From an uncultured Eubacteriales bacterium (GTDB taxonomy: Bacteria; Bacillota; Clostridia; Christensenellales; Aristaeellaceae): 64,000 bases of DNA. Shown piece by piece: positions 8,245 through 16,465 of the stretch (its first letter is position 1; every line of letters starts with the position of its first letter). The notes under the pieces are model-generated. The model saw only the letters and a program-made list of their open reading frames with translations, did not search any database and was not told where the DNA came from. The stretch lies in the NCBI GenBank assembly GCA_902764915.1, contig CACWXY010000012.1, forward strand, positions 1 through 64,000, read 5' to 3'. Both the position numbers and the translations under genes were made by a program.

Positions 8245-10479
8245 ATGAAAAAATCACCCCTGCCTTCTGTGCTTGTGAAATGGATCGCCACCTATCTTCT
8301 GATCCTCCTGATCCCTCTGGGTTGCTTTGCCTACAGTGCCTATCATTCCAGCACCATTGTCCGCCAGCAGGTGCAGCAGTCCAGTCAGCAGGCGCTGGCT
8401 ACCCTGCGCGGATGGTCGGATCATCTCCTGTCCAATATGACATCGTCCCTGAACTATGTGGCTACACAGAGTTATTTCTCCGAATTCTGTCAGGCTTCCA
8501 CGCTGGAGGAAGCCATGAACACCGGAATGAAGCTGCAGAACGAGATGAAGAAATACCTGCAGAGCATTGAACCGCCGATCGGTGTCTTTCTGTACCATGA
8601 TTCCTTTGATTATCTGCTCTGTCCGGAGTGCGGGACCAGTCTCTATGCAGGTACACTCGTAAATGCATTGAATCAGCCCGGCTTCAACGAAATGCAGTGG
8701 AAACAGACTCTGCAGGCGCAGTATACCAAGCCTTCCATGCTGGTCAGCCGCGGTGTCCGCTGGAACAGCGCCCAGGACTGCCTTGTTCTGGCTCTGACCG
8801 TACGCCCGGCGCACGCATTTGTCAATATCTTTATCACGCTTCCCTTCTCGGAATGGCAGGTTCTGGATCTGGACGGCCGCACGCTTGTCATGCTGCAGCA
8901 GGACGGGTCTGTGCTCTTTTCATCTCATCCGGACACACTGGATACCGGGGATTTCCTTGACCTGTCCGTCTACTCCGATCGCCCGATCCGTCTGCATGAG
9001 CGCACCTATGTGGCGGAACGCACGACCCTCAGCCAGTATGCACTGGACCTCGCCCTGCTCACTGACTGGGGACAGTACTGGAATCCGCTTCAGCGCATGC
9101 GGACTATTATTGTCATACTCTGTTTTCTCTCCCTCGCTGTATCCATTGTACTGACAGTGATCTTTGTACAGCACAACTATGACCCCGTACGGAAACTGCT
9201 TGCACTCACAGATGCGCAGAACCTGCGCAGAAATGAGTTTGAACACATCGAAAACTCCGTGCGCCTGCTCAAGGAAAACGCGTCCTCCATGCGCTCGACG
9301 CTCCAGCAACAGTCGGAACAGCTGCGCGCCTACTATATTCTTTCTGCACTCAAGGGAAAAGGTGGCGCGCTCAGCGACCAGGAATTCATGCGCTACTTTT
9401 CGCTTCCTGAGAAGGACACGGTATGGATCATGATTCTGCTGACCCTTTCCGACGTGGGCAGTGAAGAGCACTTTGACTCGTTCCTTGTGGAAAACGAGAT
9501 GATGTTCCGCGTAACCATCGCACTGGACAAACAGTTTTCACTCTTTCCCCACGACTGGGTCGAAGACGGCCGCCTGACCGTCTGTCTGCTGCACCTGGAC
9601 AGCGCACAGTATGCAGCCTGGCAGGCACAGCAAGAGACGCTGATTGACCAGATGATGGAAATGGTCAATCAGCAGGACTTCTCGCTGAAAATCGTGCTGG
9701 GCACCCCGGTCACCTCCTTCCAGCGGCTGCGGTCCGAGTATTATGACGCCACGCATGCGGTCATTTATCTGCAGACCCTAGGAGAGAGCGGGATTATGGA
9801 GACCAAGGACTACCGTGCCCTTCTCAGCAATCCCCAGCTTCTCAAGGAAGAACGCTGGGAAGCAGTCATGAACGCGATTTCGGAGGGAAACGCCGAGGAG
9901 GCTGTACAGTACGCGGATAAGCTGTTCCAGAGCCAGCGGGTTCTCAATGCCATGACATCCGTACTCAAGGTACAGCTGTCGGCCCGTCTCAACGAGCTGA
10001 TTACACTGTACATGGAGAACACGTCCACGCAGGAAGTCGGAAAGAACTTTCTGGCAGGCATGGAAACCTTTCTGCGCGCCCAGGATCGGGACGAGATGCA
10101 CAATGCATTCGTTCATCTGGTTACGCTCGCCGCTTCCGGCATCCGCCAGACGAGTGAAGACGGTAACGAAAGCCTCGCAGACAAAGTCCGTCTCTATGTG
10201 GAGGAGCATTTCGCGGATCCAGCCCTGAACATCACCTACCTTTCCGACATCTTCCACCGGAATCCGCAGACTATCTCCCGCGTGTTCCGTGCACGCATGG
10301 GCAAGGGGCTTCTGGACTATATCAATGAAGTGCGTGTCGAGAAAGCGCGGGAAATCATCCGACAGACCGACGCATCCCTGGAAACCGTGGCCAGTCAGGT
10401 CGGGTTTTCCAGCGTCCGTACCTTCCGCCGGGCATTTGTCAAGCAGTTCGGCATCCTTCCCAGCAGCATCAGCCATTGA
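8245..10479 (+). CDS. Membrane-bound AraC-family regulator with extracellular sensor (YesS-like)
   Basis: The 744-residue protein has a short cytoplasmic start, a membrane segment (about 10-32), a roughly 250-residue outer domain of dCache-like character, and a second membrane segment (about 287-310). A long cytoplasmic linker follows, then an AraC-type double helix-turn-helix (about 645-744) with YINEVRVEKA and VGFSSVRTFRRAF. Such one-protein sensors bind sugars outside the cell and activate transcription inside. AAAGGAG precedes the ATG. It lies between the leftward glycosidase operon and the first ABC importer, and direct repeats of AraC-site spacing are present before both, so it is the likely activator of both units. 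Confidence 0.88.
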   Translation: MKKSPLPSVLVKWIATYLLILLIPLGCFAYSAYHSSTIVRQQVQQSSQQALATLRGWSDHLLSNMTSSLNYVATQSYFSEFCQASTLEEAMNTGMKLQNEMKKYLQSIEPPIGVFLYHDSFDYLLCPECGTSLYAGTLVNALNQPGFNEMQWKQTLQAQYTKPSMLVSRGVRWNSAQDCLVLALTVRPAHAFVNIFITLPFSEWQVLDLDGRTLVMLQQDGSVLFSSHPDTLDTGDFLDLSVYSDRPIRLHERTYVAERTTLSQYALDLALLTDWGQYWNPLQRMRTIIVILCFLSLAVSIVLTVIFVQHNYDPVRKLLALTDAQNLRRNEFEHIENSVRLLKENASSMRSTLQQQSEQLRAYYILSALKGKGGALSDQEFMRYFSLPEKDTVWIMILLTLSDVGSEEHFDSFLVENEMMFRVTIALDKQFSLFPHDWVEDGRLTVCLLHLDSAQYAAWQAQQETLIDQMMEMVNQQDFSLKIVLGTPVTSFQRLRSEYYDATHAVIYLQTLGESGIMETKDYRALLSNPQLLKEERWEAVMNAISEGNAEEAVQYADKLFQSQRVLNAMTSVLKVQLSARLNELITLYMENTSTQEVGKNFLAGMETFLRAQDRDEMHNAFVHLVTLAASGIRQTSEDGNESLADKVRLYVEEHFADPALNITYLSDIFHRNPQTISRVFRARMGKGLLDYINEVRVEKAREIIRQTDASLETVASQVGFSSVRTFRRAFVKQFGILPSSISH

Positions 10480-10496
10480 ATTCACTTACTCCCTTC

Positions 10497-10526
10497 GCGT
10501 CGGCCCTGTGCGGCCGGCGCTTTTTT
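10497..10526 (+). terminator. Terminator of the AraC-type regulator gene
   Basis: GCGTCGGCC (10497-10505) pairs with GGCCGGCGC (10512-10520), with one wobble, followed by six T. Confidence 0.8.
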
Positions 10527-10586
10527 CAGCCGTGCCATCTTCCTCCTGCACACACGCCCCTGGCATCTTCTCTCCCTTTCTCCCGT

Positions 10587-10680
10587 GGGTCAAAATCATT
10601 CCCCGAGGGTCAAAGCTGGATAATTCCGCCAAAAATCGACCTGATTATCTGGTTTTGTCCTTCGATTTCAGCTTTTGTCC
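10587..10680. promoter_or_regulatory. Four-half-site operator array upstream of the sugar importer
   Basis: GGGTCAAA occurs at 10587-10594 and 10607-10614, and TTTTGTCC at 10653-10660 and 10673-10680; each pair is spaced exactly 20 bases. The reverse complement of TTTTGTCC is GGACAAAA, close to the GGTCAAAA inside the first copy, so the array reads as two forward and two reversed half sites. The region 10527-10819 between the terminator and the binding-protein gene otherwise shows no gene. I could not pick one clear core promoter in it. Binding by the regulator encoded at 8245 is inference. Confidence 0.55.
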
Positions 10681-10819
10681 CTGTTTTTTCCTGTAATAGA
10701 AGAATACGCTGTACCCAGACAGTCCCCCGGCTCGAGACGGGGGCATAAGGCGAATCGTGAAATATCATACGGGGTCACGTTTCGATGTAATGGCCGTCCC
10801 CACGGCAGAGGTGTCTATC

Positions 10820-12439
10820 ATGAAAAAATGGATCGCTCTGATGCTACTGATCTGTGTAATGATGACTGGCTCCGCTTTCGCCGCAGACCTGAACGCGCCC
10901 GGTCAGCTCCCGATCTCCAATGAACGGCTCCACTTCACCATCGGCGTTCCCAACCTGACCACAGTGGAAGACTGGGAGACCAATGAACAGACCCTGAAGC
11001 TGGAAAAGGATCTGAATGTGGACCTGGACTTTGTGCTGTTCCCCTATGACAAAAATGAACGCATCCAGAAGCTGGAACTGATGATCATGGCCGGCGGCGA
11101 CGATCTGCCCGACATTATCATGGGCGACTGCGGCGATCTGTCCAATATTGTCCGCTATGGCGAAATGGGCATGATTCTGCCCACCACCGAATACTACAAG
11201 AATGACGCTTACTGGACCGAAGACACCTGCAAGGAAGGCGGCATGTCCAAGGAAGACCTGCTCCGCTATGTCACCTGCTATGACGGCGAAATCTATGGTG
11301 TTTTCCAGTACAACGGTTCTCCCAACAACTGCTATTCCGAAGCCCGCTGCATGGTCTATGAACCCTGGCTGAAGCAGCTCGGTCTGGAAATGCCTGTCAC
11401 CACCGATGACTTTGCCAACATGCTGCGTGCTTTCCGCGATCAGGATCCCAACGGCAACGGCGAAGCCGATGAAATCCCGCTCATGTCCTACAACGACTAC
11501 ATCGACAAGAACTTCATCCGTTTCCTGATGAGCCCCTTCATCTACACCCAGGAAAACTACTTCAACTGGAACGAGGGCAAAATCGAGTTTGTCGCCAATA
11601 TGGACGCCTGGAAGAAGGGCCTCGAATGGATTCATTCCCTCTATGAGGAAGGCCTGATCCTGCCCATGTCCTTTACCCAGGACCGCTCTTCCTATTCCGC
11701 GATTATCTCTGAAGAGCCCACCAAGGTCGGCGCTTTCGCCTACTTCTCTGCCAGTATTCTCGGCGCCAATGACGCCCGCCGCGCGGACTATATCTGCGTG
11801 GACCCGCTGCTCGGGCCCGACGGCGTGCGCAACGGTGTATACATGCCGAGAATTCCCGCCATCCGCATGATGATTACCAAGAACTGCAAGGAGCCCGAAG
11901 CAGCCTTCCGTCTGGGCGACTATCTGTGCTCCCAGGTCATGAGTCTCTGGACCCGCTATGGCGAGGAAAACGTGGACTGGTTCCATCCGGAAGAAGGCGC
12001 GCACGGTGTCTATGAGGAATCCCTGGGCTATGGTGCTTTCTTCACCGTGGTCACCCCCTGGGGCGTGCTCCAGAACAAGTGGTGGGGCGTGGATACACCC
12101 TGCATTATCCTGGACAAGTGGTCCGCCGGCCAGACCAAGAATGAATCGGACATCTACAACCACACCTTCCCGATCGGACGCTCCCTGAAAAAGACCGTGG
12201 AATACCAGAACCCGCACCCGATCACCGGGCTTGTATTCAATGAGGAAGAGCAGGAGGTCGTGACAGAGTATCAGTCCACGATCAATGCCTATGTCCTCCA
12301 GTCCTTCTCCGAGTTTGTGACAGGCATCAAGAGCCTGGACACCGACTGGGACAGCTATGTCGCCGAGTTCGCCCACATGGGCCTTGACGAATACATGGCT
12401 GCTGTACAGAGCTGCTATGACAGAATGTACAGCAACTGA
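10820..12439 (+). CDS. Sugar ABC transporter extracellular binding protein (LplA-like)
   Basis: The 539-residue protein is a family 1 solute-binding protein of the large LplA/oligosaccharide type, expected to bind an oligosaccharide and hand it to the permeases encoded at 12554 and 13490. Residues 1-21 form a signal peptide ending SAFA before ADLN, a signal peptidase I site, with no lipobox cysteine. The DQDPNGNGEADE segment is a typical calcium-loop-like motif of this group. The ATG at 10820 follows AGAGGTG by 6 bases; an upstream ATG at 10757 would put residues before the signal peptide and is less likely. No ATP-binding subunit is encoded nearby, so a shared MsmX-type ATPase is probably used. 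Confidence 0.88.
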   Translation: MKKWIALMLLICVMMTGSAFAADLNAPGQLPISNERLHFTIGVPNLTTVEDWETNEQTLKLEKDLNVDLDFVLFPYDKNERIQKLELMIMAGGDDLPDIIMGDCGDLSNIVRYGEMGMILPTTEYYKNDAYWTEDTCKEGGMSKEDLLRYVTCYDGEIYGVFQYNGSPNNCYSEARCMVYEPWLKQLGLEMPVTTDDFANMLRAFRDQDPNGNGEADEIPLMSYNDYIDKNFIRFLMSPFIYTQENYFNWNEGKIEFVANMDAWKKGLEWIHSLYEEGLILPMSFTQDRSSYSAIISEEPTKVGAFAYFSASILGANDARRADYICVDPLLGPDGVRNGVYMPRIPAIRMMITKNCKEPEAAFRLGDYLCSQVMSLWTRYGEENVDWFHPEEGAHGVYEESLGYGAFFTVVTPWGVLQNKWWGVDTPCIILDKWSAGQTKNESDIYNHTFPIGRSLKKTVEYQNPHPITGLVFNEEEQEVVTEYQSTINAYVLQSFSEFVTGIKSLDTDWDSYVAEFAHMGLDEYMAAVQSCYDRMYSN

Positions 12440-12454
12440 TCCCTGTACCTGAAA

Positions 12455-12495
12455 AGGACGGCCTCCCGTCGGCCCATCCGACAGGAGGCCGTCCT
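12455..12495 (+). terminator. Intercistronic hairpin between binding protein and permease
   Basis: AGGACGGCCTCC (12455-12466) pairs with GGAGGCCGTCCT (12484-12495), and the inner CGTCGG/CCGACA extends the stem to nearly 18 bp around a CCCAT loop. A T-rich stretch follows. Such elements usually let the binding protein be made in excess over the permeases. Confidence 0.75.
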
Positions 12496-12553
12496 CTCCT
12501 TTTCCTTACAGGCGGCATGCCGGACGCATTCCCGGCAAAGACAGGAGGGGCCT

Positions 12554-13474
12554 ATGCTTTCCAAGATCAGGAAGAAATATGGACGGTACTGGCAGTTGTA
12601 TGTGTTTCTGATTCTCCCGGTCATCTACTTTGCCATTTTCCAGTACTGGCCAATGTTCGGGCTTCAGATTGCGTTCAAGAAGTTCACCATCACCAAGGGC
12701 ATCTGGGGCAGTCCATGGGTGGGGCTCAAGTATTTCCGCAAGTTTTTCACGGCCTATCAGTTCCGCAATGTCCTCACAAACACGCTGACCCTGTCCTTTT
12801 ATTCCCTCCTGGCCAGCTTTCCCTTCCCGATCTTGTTCGCCCTGATCCTCAATACGGTAGAGCACCAGCGGAGCAAGAAGCTCGTGCAGACCATTACCTA
12901 TATGCCGCACTTCATCTCCGTCGTCGTGCTGGTCGGCATCATGATGCAGATTTTTCACCCGATGATCGGGCTGTACGGGCATGTCATGAAAAACCTGACC
13001 GGTACCATGCCCGGTGATCTTTTCGCCAAACCGGAAGCCTTCCCGCACCTGTATGTCTGGTCCGGCGTATGGCAGAACTTCGGGTATAACTCCATCATCT
13101 ACATTGCCGCCCTGACCAGCGTGCCCGCTGAACTGCACGAGGCCGCGCAGGTGGACGGTGCCTCCCGTTTTCAGCGCGTTGTGCATGTAGACTTCCCGGC
13201 ACTGCTGCCTACCGTCACCATTATGCTGATCCTGCGCATGGGACACATCATGAGCATCGGGTTCGAAAAGACCTATCTGATGCAGAACAGCCTGAACCTG
13301 AGCCGAAGCGAGATTATTTCCACCTTTGTCTATAAGATCGGCCTGGGTTCCGGGGCCAGCAATGACTACTCCTACTCCACGGCCATCGGTATGTTCAATT
13401 CTGTGGTCAACCTTCTTCTGATCACATCCGTGAACTGGATCTCCCGCCGTGTGAGCGAAAACAGCCTGTGGTAA
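12554..13474 (+). CDS. Sugar ABC transporter permease, LplB/UgpA type
   Basis: The 306-residue protein has six predicted membrane segments and the binding-protein-dependent transport fold. The EAA loop is visible as LHEAAQVDGASRFQRV near residues 194-209, where the ATPase docks. The N-terminal YVFLILPVIYFAIFQYWPM is characteristic of the LplB group. AGGAGG lies 5 bases before the ATG. The gene follows the binding-protein gene across a hairpin and is 15 bases before the partner permease. Confidence 0.9.
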   Translation: MLSKIRKKYGRYWQLYVFLILPVIYFAIFQYWPMFGLQIAFKKFTITKGIWGSPWVGLKYFRKFFTAYQFRNVLTNTLTLSFYSLLASFPFPILFALILNTVEHQRSKKLVQTITYMPHFISVVVLVGIMMQIFHPMIGLYGHVMKNLTGTMPGDLFAKPEAFPHLYVWSGVWQNFGYNSIIYIAALTSVPAELHEAAQVDGASRFQRVVHVDFPALLPTVTIMLILRMGHIMSIGFEKTYLMQNSLNLSRSEIISTFVYKIGLGSGASNDYSYSTAIGMFNSVVNLLLITSVNWISRRVSENSLW

Positions 13475-13489
13475 AGGAGGCGGCAGAAC

Positions 13490-14404
13490 ATGACAAACAC
13501 CGGGCTTTCCCGAAAGAACCGGGTCAGAAGATCCGCAGACGACAGGATTTTCTATGCCGTCAGCTATGTGATCCTTGGCTTTCTGACCCTGATCGTTCTG
13601 TATCCACTTATCTACATTCTCTCCTGTTCCTTTTCCTCCGCCAATGCCGTCAGTACCGGCAAGGTTGTACTCTGGCCGGTCGAGCCCAGTGTGCTGGGCT
13701 ATCAGACTGTCTTTGAAAACCGCAATGTCTGGGTCGGCTACCGGAACACCGTGCTCTATACCGTTCTGGGCACATTCATCAATGTCAGCATGACGCTTAT
13801 ATGCGCCTATCCGCTGGCCCGGAAAAAGCTCCCGCACAAGGGGTTTTTCACCTTTCTGATTTCCTTTACCATGCTCTTTAACGGCGGTATGATTCCCACA
13901 TACCTTGTCATGCGCGACCTGAAACTGCTCAACTCGCTCTGGGCCATGGTACTGCCCGGCGCCATCGGGGTTTCCCAGATGATTGTAGCCCGGACGTTTA
14001 TCATCAATACGCTCCCGGAGGAACTGCTCGAAGCCACCCAGATCGACGGATGCAATGACTTCCAGTTTTTCTTCCGGTTCGTGCTGCCCCTTTCCAAAGC
14101 GGTGATTGCCGTTATTGCCATGCAGTACGCCATTGTACACTGGAACTCCTACTTTAACGCCTTTATCTATCTCTCCGACAGCAAGAAGTATCCGCTTCAG
14201 ATATTCCTGAGAGAAATCCTGGTCATGAGTAATATAGACACCAGCGACATCGCGGACCCGGAAACCGCCATTGCCATGCAGGGCCTGGCCGATCTGCTCA
14301 AGTACTCCCTGATTGTCGTCGCCACGGCACCGATCCTGTGTGTCTATCCATTTATCCAGAAATACTTTGTCAAAGGCATTATGATGGGTTCCCTGAAAGG
14401 CTGA
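13490..14404 (+). CDS. Sugar ABC transporter permease, LplC/AraQ type
   Basis: The 304-residue inner-membrane partner of the preceding permease has about six membrane segments, the EAA loop LLEATQIDGCNDFQFF near residues 180-195, and the family C-terminus ending YFVKGIMMGSLKG. AAAGGAGG lies upstream of the ATG. It should form the heterodimeric channel for the oligosaccharide bound by the protein encoded at 10820. Confidence 0.9.
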   Translation: MTNTGLSRKNRVRRSADDRIFYAVSYVILGFLTLIVLYPLIYILSCSFSSANAVSTGKVVLWPVEPSVLGYQTVFENRNVWVGYRNTVLYTVLGTFINVSMTLICAYPLARKKLPHKGFFTFLISFTMLFNGGMIPTYLVMRDLKLLNSLWAMVLPGAIGVSQMIVARTFIINTLPEELLEATQIDGCNDFQFFFRFVLPLSKAVIAVIAMQYAIVHWNSYFNAFIYLSDSKKYPLQIFLREILVMSNIDTSDIADPETAIAMQGLADLLKYSLIVVATAPILCVYPFIQKYFVKGIMMGSLKG

Positions 14405-14435
14405 CAGGCACCAAAATCATCACAGGAGGTTTATC

Positions 14436-15299
14436 ATGAAGCTCTGTGTTTCGTCCGGCATTTCCGCATTCCTTCCCGACCACACGCCCCTGCCGCTGCA
14501 GAGCAGCATTGATCTGGCCCGCCAGGCCGGGTTTGAGGAATTCGACTGGGGCATGAACTGCCCCATGCTCCTTCAGGAAAACTGGCAGGCGCAGGTAGAA
14601 GGCATGGCAGAGGCTATCCGGTCAGCCGGCATTCATATCCGCTATCTGCATACGCCCTATGATTATCCGCATAAGGGAAGTGCGGAAGACTGGGAGCGGT
14701 TTTCCCTGGCGGAAATGCGCGCCATTGACTGCGCCGCGTTTCTGCATGTGGACTGTGCCGCCATTCATCCGCGTTCCTTCATGCGTCCGGACTATGACGC
14801 AGAGGAAGAATACGCCCAGGCTGTCGATTTTCTCCGCCCGTTCTGCGACTATGCACACGCCAGAGACGTTACTCTGGGCATTGAAATCATGCGCGGTGCC
14901 GGCGCCAGTGCACCGGCACGGCTCCGCCGTTTCGGAACGGATACCGATGTGCTTATCGCGCTGGCCGATGAAATGGACGAAAAGATCTGCTGGGATACAG
15001 GACATGCGCATATCTCGCTCCAGAACCAGAAAAAATCCATTCATAAAGTCGGGCATCGTCTGGGCATGATCCATATCAATGATAATTTTGCCGAGGATGA
15101 CGTGCACCTTGCCCCGTTCCTGGGACGTGTTCCCTGGGAAGAGACCATGCAGGCTCTTCGCGATGCAGAGTATGCGGGAAGCATGAACCTGGAGGTCAAA
15201 TGCAACCGGCTGCCGCCGGAGCTCCGGCCGAGCTATGCCGCCTATATGGCAGCTTCCGGACGGTACCTGATCCATCTGTTTGATACGGCCGCATCCTGA
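14436..15299 (+). CDS. Sugar phosphate isomerase/epimerase-like TIM-barrel protein
   Basis: The 287-residue protein belongs to the xylose isomerase-like/AP-endonuclease-2 TIM-barrel superfamily. Likely metal ligands can be seen in the strands HVDCAAIHPR, LGIEIMRG, CWDTGHAHIS, MIHINDN and a late LEVKC. Members isomerise or epimerise sugars or inositols or act on keto-sugars; the reaction cannot be fixed here. ACAGGAGG precedes the ATG. It is the fourth gene of the importer operon, so it probably converts the imported sugar. A strong terminator follows. Confidence 0.8.
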   Translation: MKLCVSSGISAFLPDHTPLPLQSSIDLARQAGFEEFDWGMNCPMLLQENWQAQVEGMAEAIRSAGIHIRYLHTPYDYPHKGSAEDWERFSLAEMRAIDCAAFLHVDCAAIHPRSFMRPDYDAEEEYAQAVDFLRPFCDYAHARDVTLGIEIMRGAGASAPARLRRFGTDTDVLIALADEMDEKICWDTGHAHISLQNQKKSIHKVGHRLGMIHINDNFAEDDVHLAPFLGRVPWEETMQALRDAEYAGSMNLEVKCNRLPPELRPSYAAYMAASGRYLIHLFDTAAS

Positions 15300-15317
15300 T
15301 GAGCCTCACGACGCCAA

Positions 15318-15350
15318 AAAACCGCGCTGCCTAAAAAGCAGTGCGGTTTT
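15318..15350. terminator. Terminator between convergent genes
   Basis: AAAACCGCGCTGC (15318-15330) pairs with GCAGTGCGGTTTT (15338-15350) with one wobble around CTAAAAA. The A- and T-tracts on both sides fit action in both directions, for the importer operon and the SH3 gene. Confidence 0.85.
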
Positions 15351-15402
15351 CTGCGTTTCATGAAAATCATCCTGAATGCATCTGCAAATCGCCGTTTTCG
15401 GA

Positions 15403-16167
15403 TTATTCCACCCGGGCGGGGGTGATGTACTGACTGTCTACATAGCCCTCATGCTTTCCGGCACGCACCCGCGCCCAGCCTGCATCTTCGGAGAGCACTT
15501 CAATCCGGGTCCCCACGCTCAGCCGTGTCACCACGCCATAGGTTGTCCCGGCACCTTCCCGAAGCCGCACCTTTCCGCCGTTTGCGGAGGTGATCCAGGC
15601 TTCATATCCGGTGAGCGGCTTCTGAGGCACCAGGAAAGCGGTCTTTACAAAACCAGTATTTCCGTCATAGCTGATCTGCGTCCAGCCCTTATCCTCTGAA
15701 AGCACCTGCACTTCCGTTCCGGTCACCAGTCTGCCCAGTACCCTGCCGCCCGGCCTTTTGCGGAAATTCACAGGGGCTGAGTTCGGGGAGAGCACATACA
15801 GGTGCGTGCCGCGTATCGCACTGAGCGGGTCCGTTTCAGACAGAAACTCCGTTTTCACAAACCCACGCCTGCCGTCCACATCCACATAGCTCCAGTCCGG
15901 CGTATCCGGGGGATTCTCGCCCGGGTCGGTTTTCTTCGGGTCTGACGCTTTTTTCGTGTCTGCCGGGTCCGAAGGCTGCGGTGTCACAGGCGGCGTCAGC
16001 ACGGTCACTTCCGTACCAGTAACCAGGCTGGTCACCACAGACGAGGAAGTGGACGGCGATTTGCGCATATGCACCGGCGCACTGTTGGGGGAGACAATAT
16101 ACTCTGCGCTGGAGGATGCCGTCAGGCACAGCAGGCAGAGAAGACACACTATCCATTTTCTGTTCAT
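15403..16167 (-). CDS. Secreted protein with three bacterial SH3 domains
   Basis: The 254-residue protein has a signal peptide (about 1-21, ending SSSAE) and three SH3b-type modules: about 22-110, 111-180 and 184-250. Repeats share VTGTEV.VLS and a GW..I.Y/V..G..GFV pattern. Such domains usually bind peptidoglycan or attach proteins to the wall. The first module is split by a Pro/Asp/Lys-rich insert (about 60-95) between its VTVL strand and its W-YV strand. No catalytic domain is present. The ATG at 16167 has AAAGGA upstream; the longer frame to 16215 lacks a ribosome site. It stands alone between two importer operons, and its promoter is divergent from the second importer. Confidence 0.8.
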   Translation of the reverse strand: MNRKWIVCLLCLLCLTASSSAEYIVSPNSAPVHMRKSPSTSSSVVTSLVTGTEVTVLTPPVTPQPSDPADTKKASDPKKTDPGENPPDTPDWSYVDVDGRRGFVKTEFLSETDPLSAIRGTHLYVLSPNSAPVNFRKRPGGRVLGRLVTGTEVQVLSEDKGWTQISYDGNTGFVKTAFLVPQKPLTGYEAWITSANGGKVRLREGAGTTYGVVTRLSVGTRIEVLSEDAGWARVRAGKHEGYVDSQYITPARVE

Positions 16168-16247
16168 AGGCGTTCCTTTCATGCACCGGCCGGCTGCCGA
16201 CGGACAGTTTTCCATCGGAAACAGTATGAATGGCCGTGTGACGGTTC

Positions 16248-16276
16248 ATTGTATGTCTTTTTATAACGGATTTCAA
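16248..16276 (-). promoter_or_regulatory. Promoter of the SH3-domain protein gene
   Basis: On the minus strand TTGAAA (16276-16271), 17 bases, then TACAAT (16253-16248), about 80 bases from the start codon. Confidence 0.65.
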
Positions 16277-16404
16277 TGAAGTTTGTGACAATTTTCTCGT
16301 AATATCATAATTCTTTGTTTCAGTTTTCTGTGACATCTTCCGTTTCCTCTTTCTGCGCATACAGGGAAGGTAAAAAAAACGTACAAAAGACAAAGAAATC
16401 CATA

Positions 16405-16433
16405 TTGAATATCTGGTAAAAAATCCATACTAT
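16405..16433 (+). promoter_or_regulatory. Promoter of the second sugar importer operon
   Basis: TTGAAT (16405-16410), 17 bases, then TACTAT (16428-16433). The untranslated leader would be only about 25 bases. The 16168-16465 gap also holds TGTGACA at 16284-16290 and 16329-16335, but at a 45-bp spacing that I cannot interpret. Confidence 0.65.
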
Positions 16434-16465
16434 TTTTCCATGAAATGCAAGCGGAGGTGTCATCC

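Noticed and set aside
10844-12376. 510-codon frame antisense to the sugar-binding protein
   Set aside because: Low-complexity hydrophobic/Gly/Val composition typical of an antisense frame; the plus-strand gene is certain.
12506-14140. 544-codon minus-strand frame across the permeases
   Set aside because: Gly/His/Asp/Gln-rich translation without domains, covering two clear permease genes and their ribosome sites.
16284-16335. Two TGTGACA words before the second importer as an operator pair
   Set aside because: The 45-bp spacing and lack of further symmetry give no support beyond chance.
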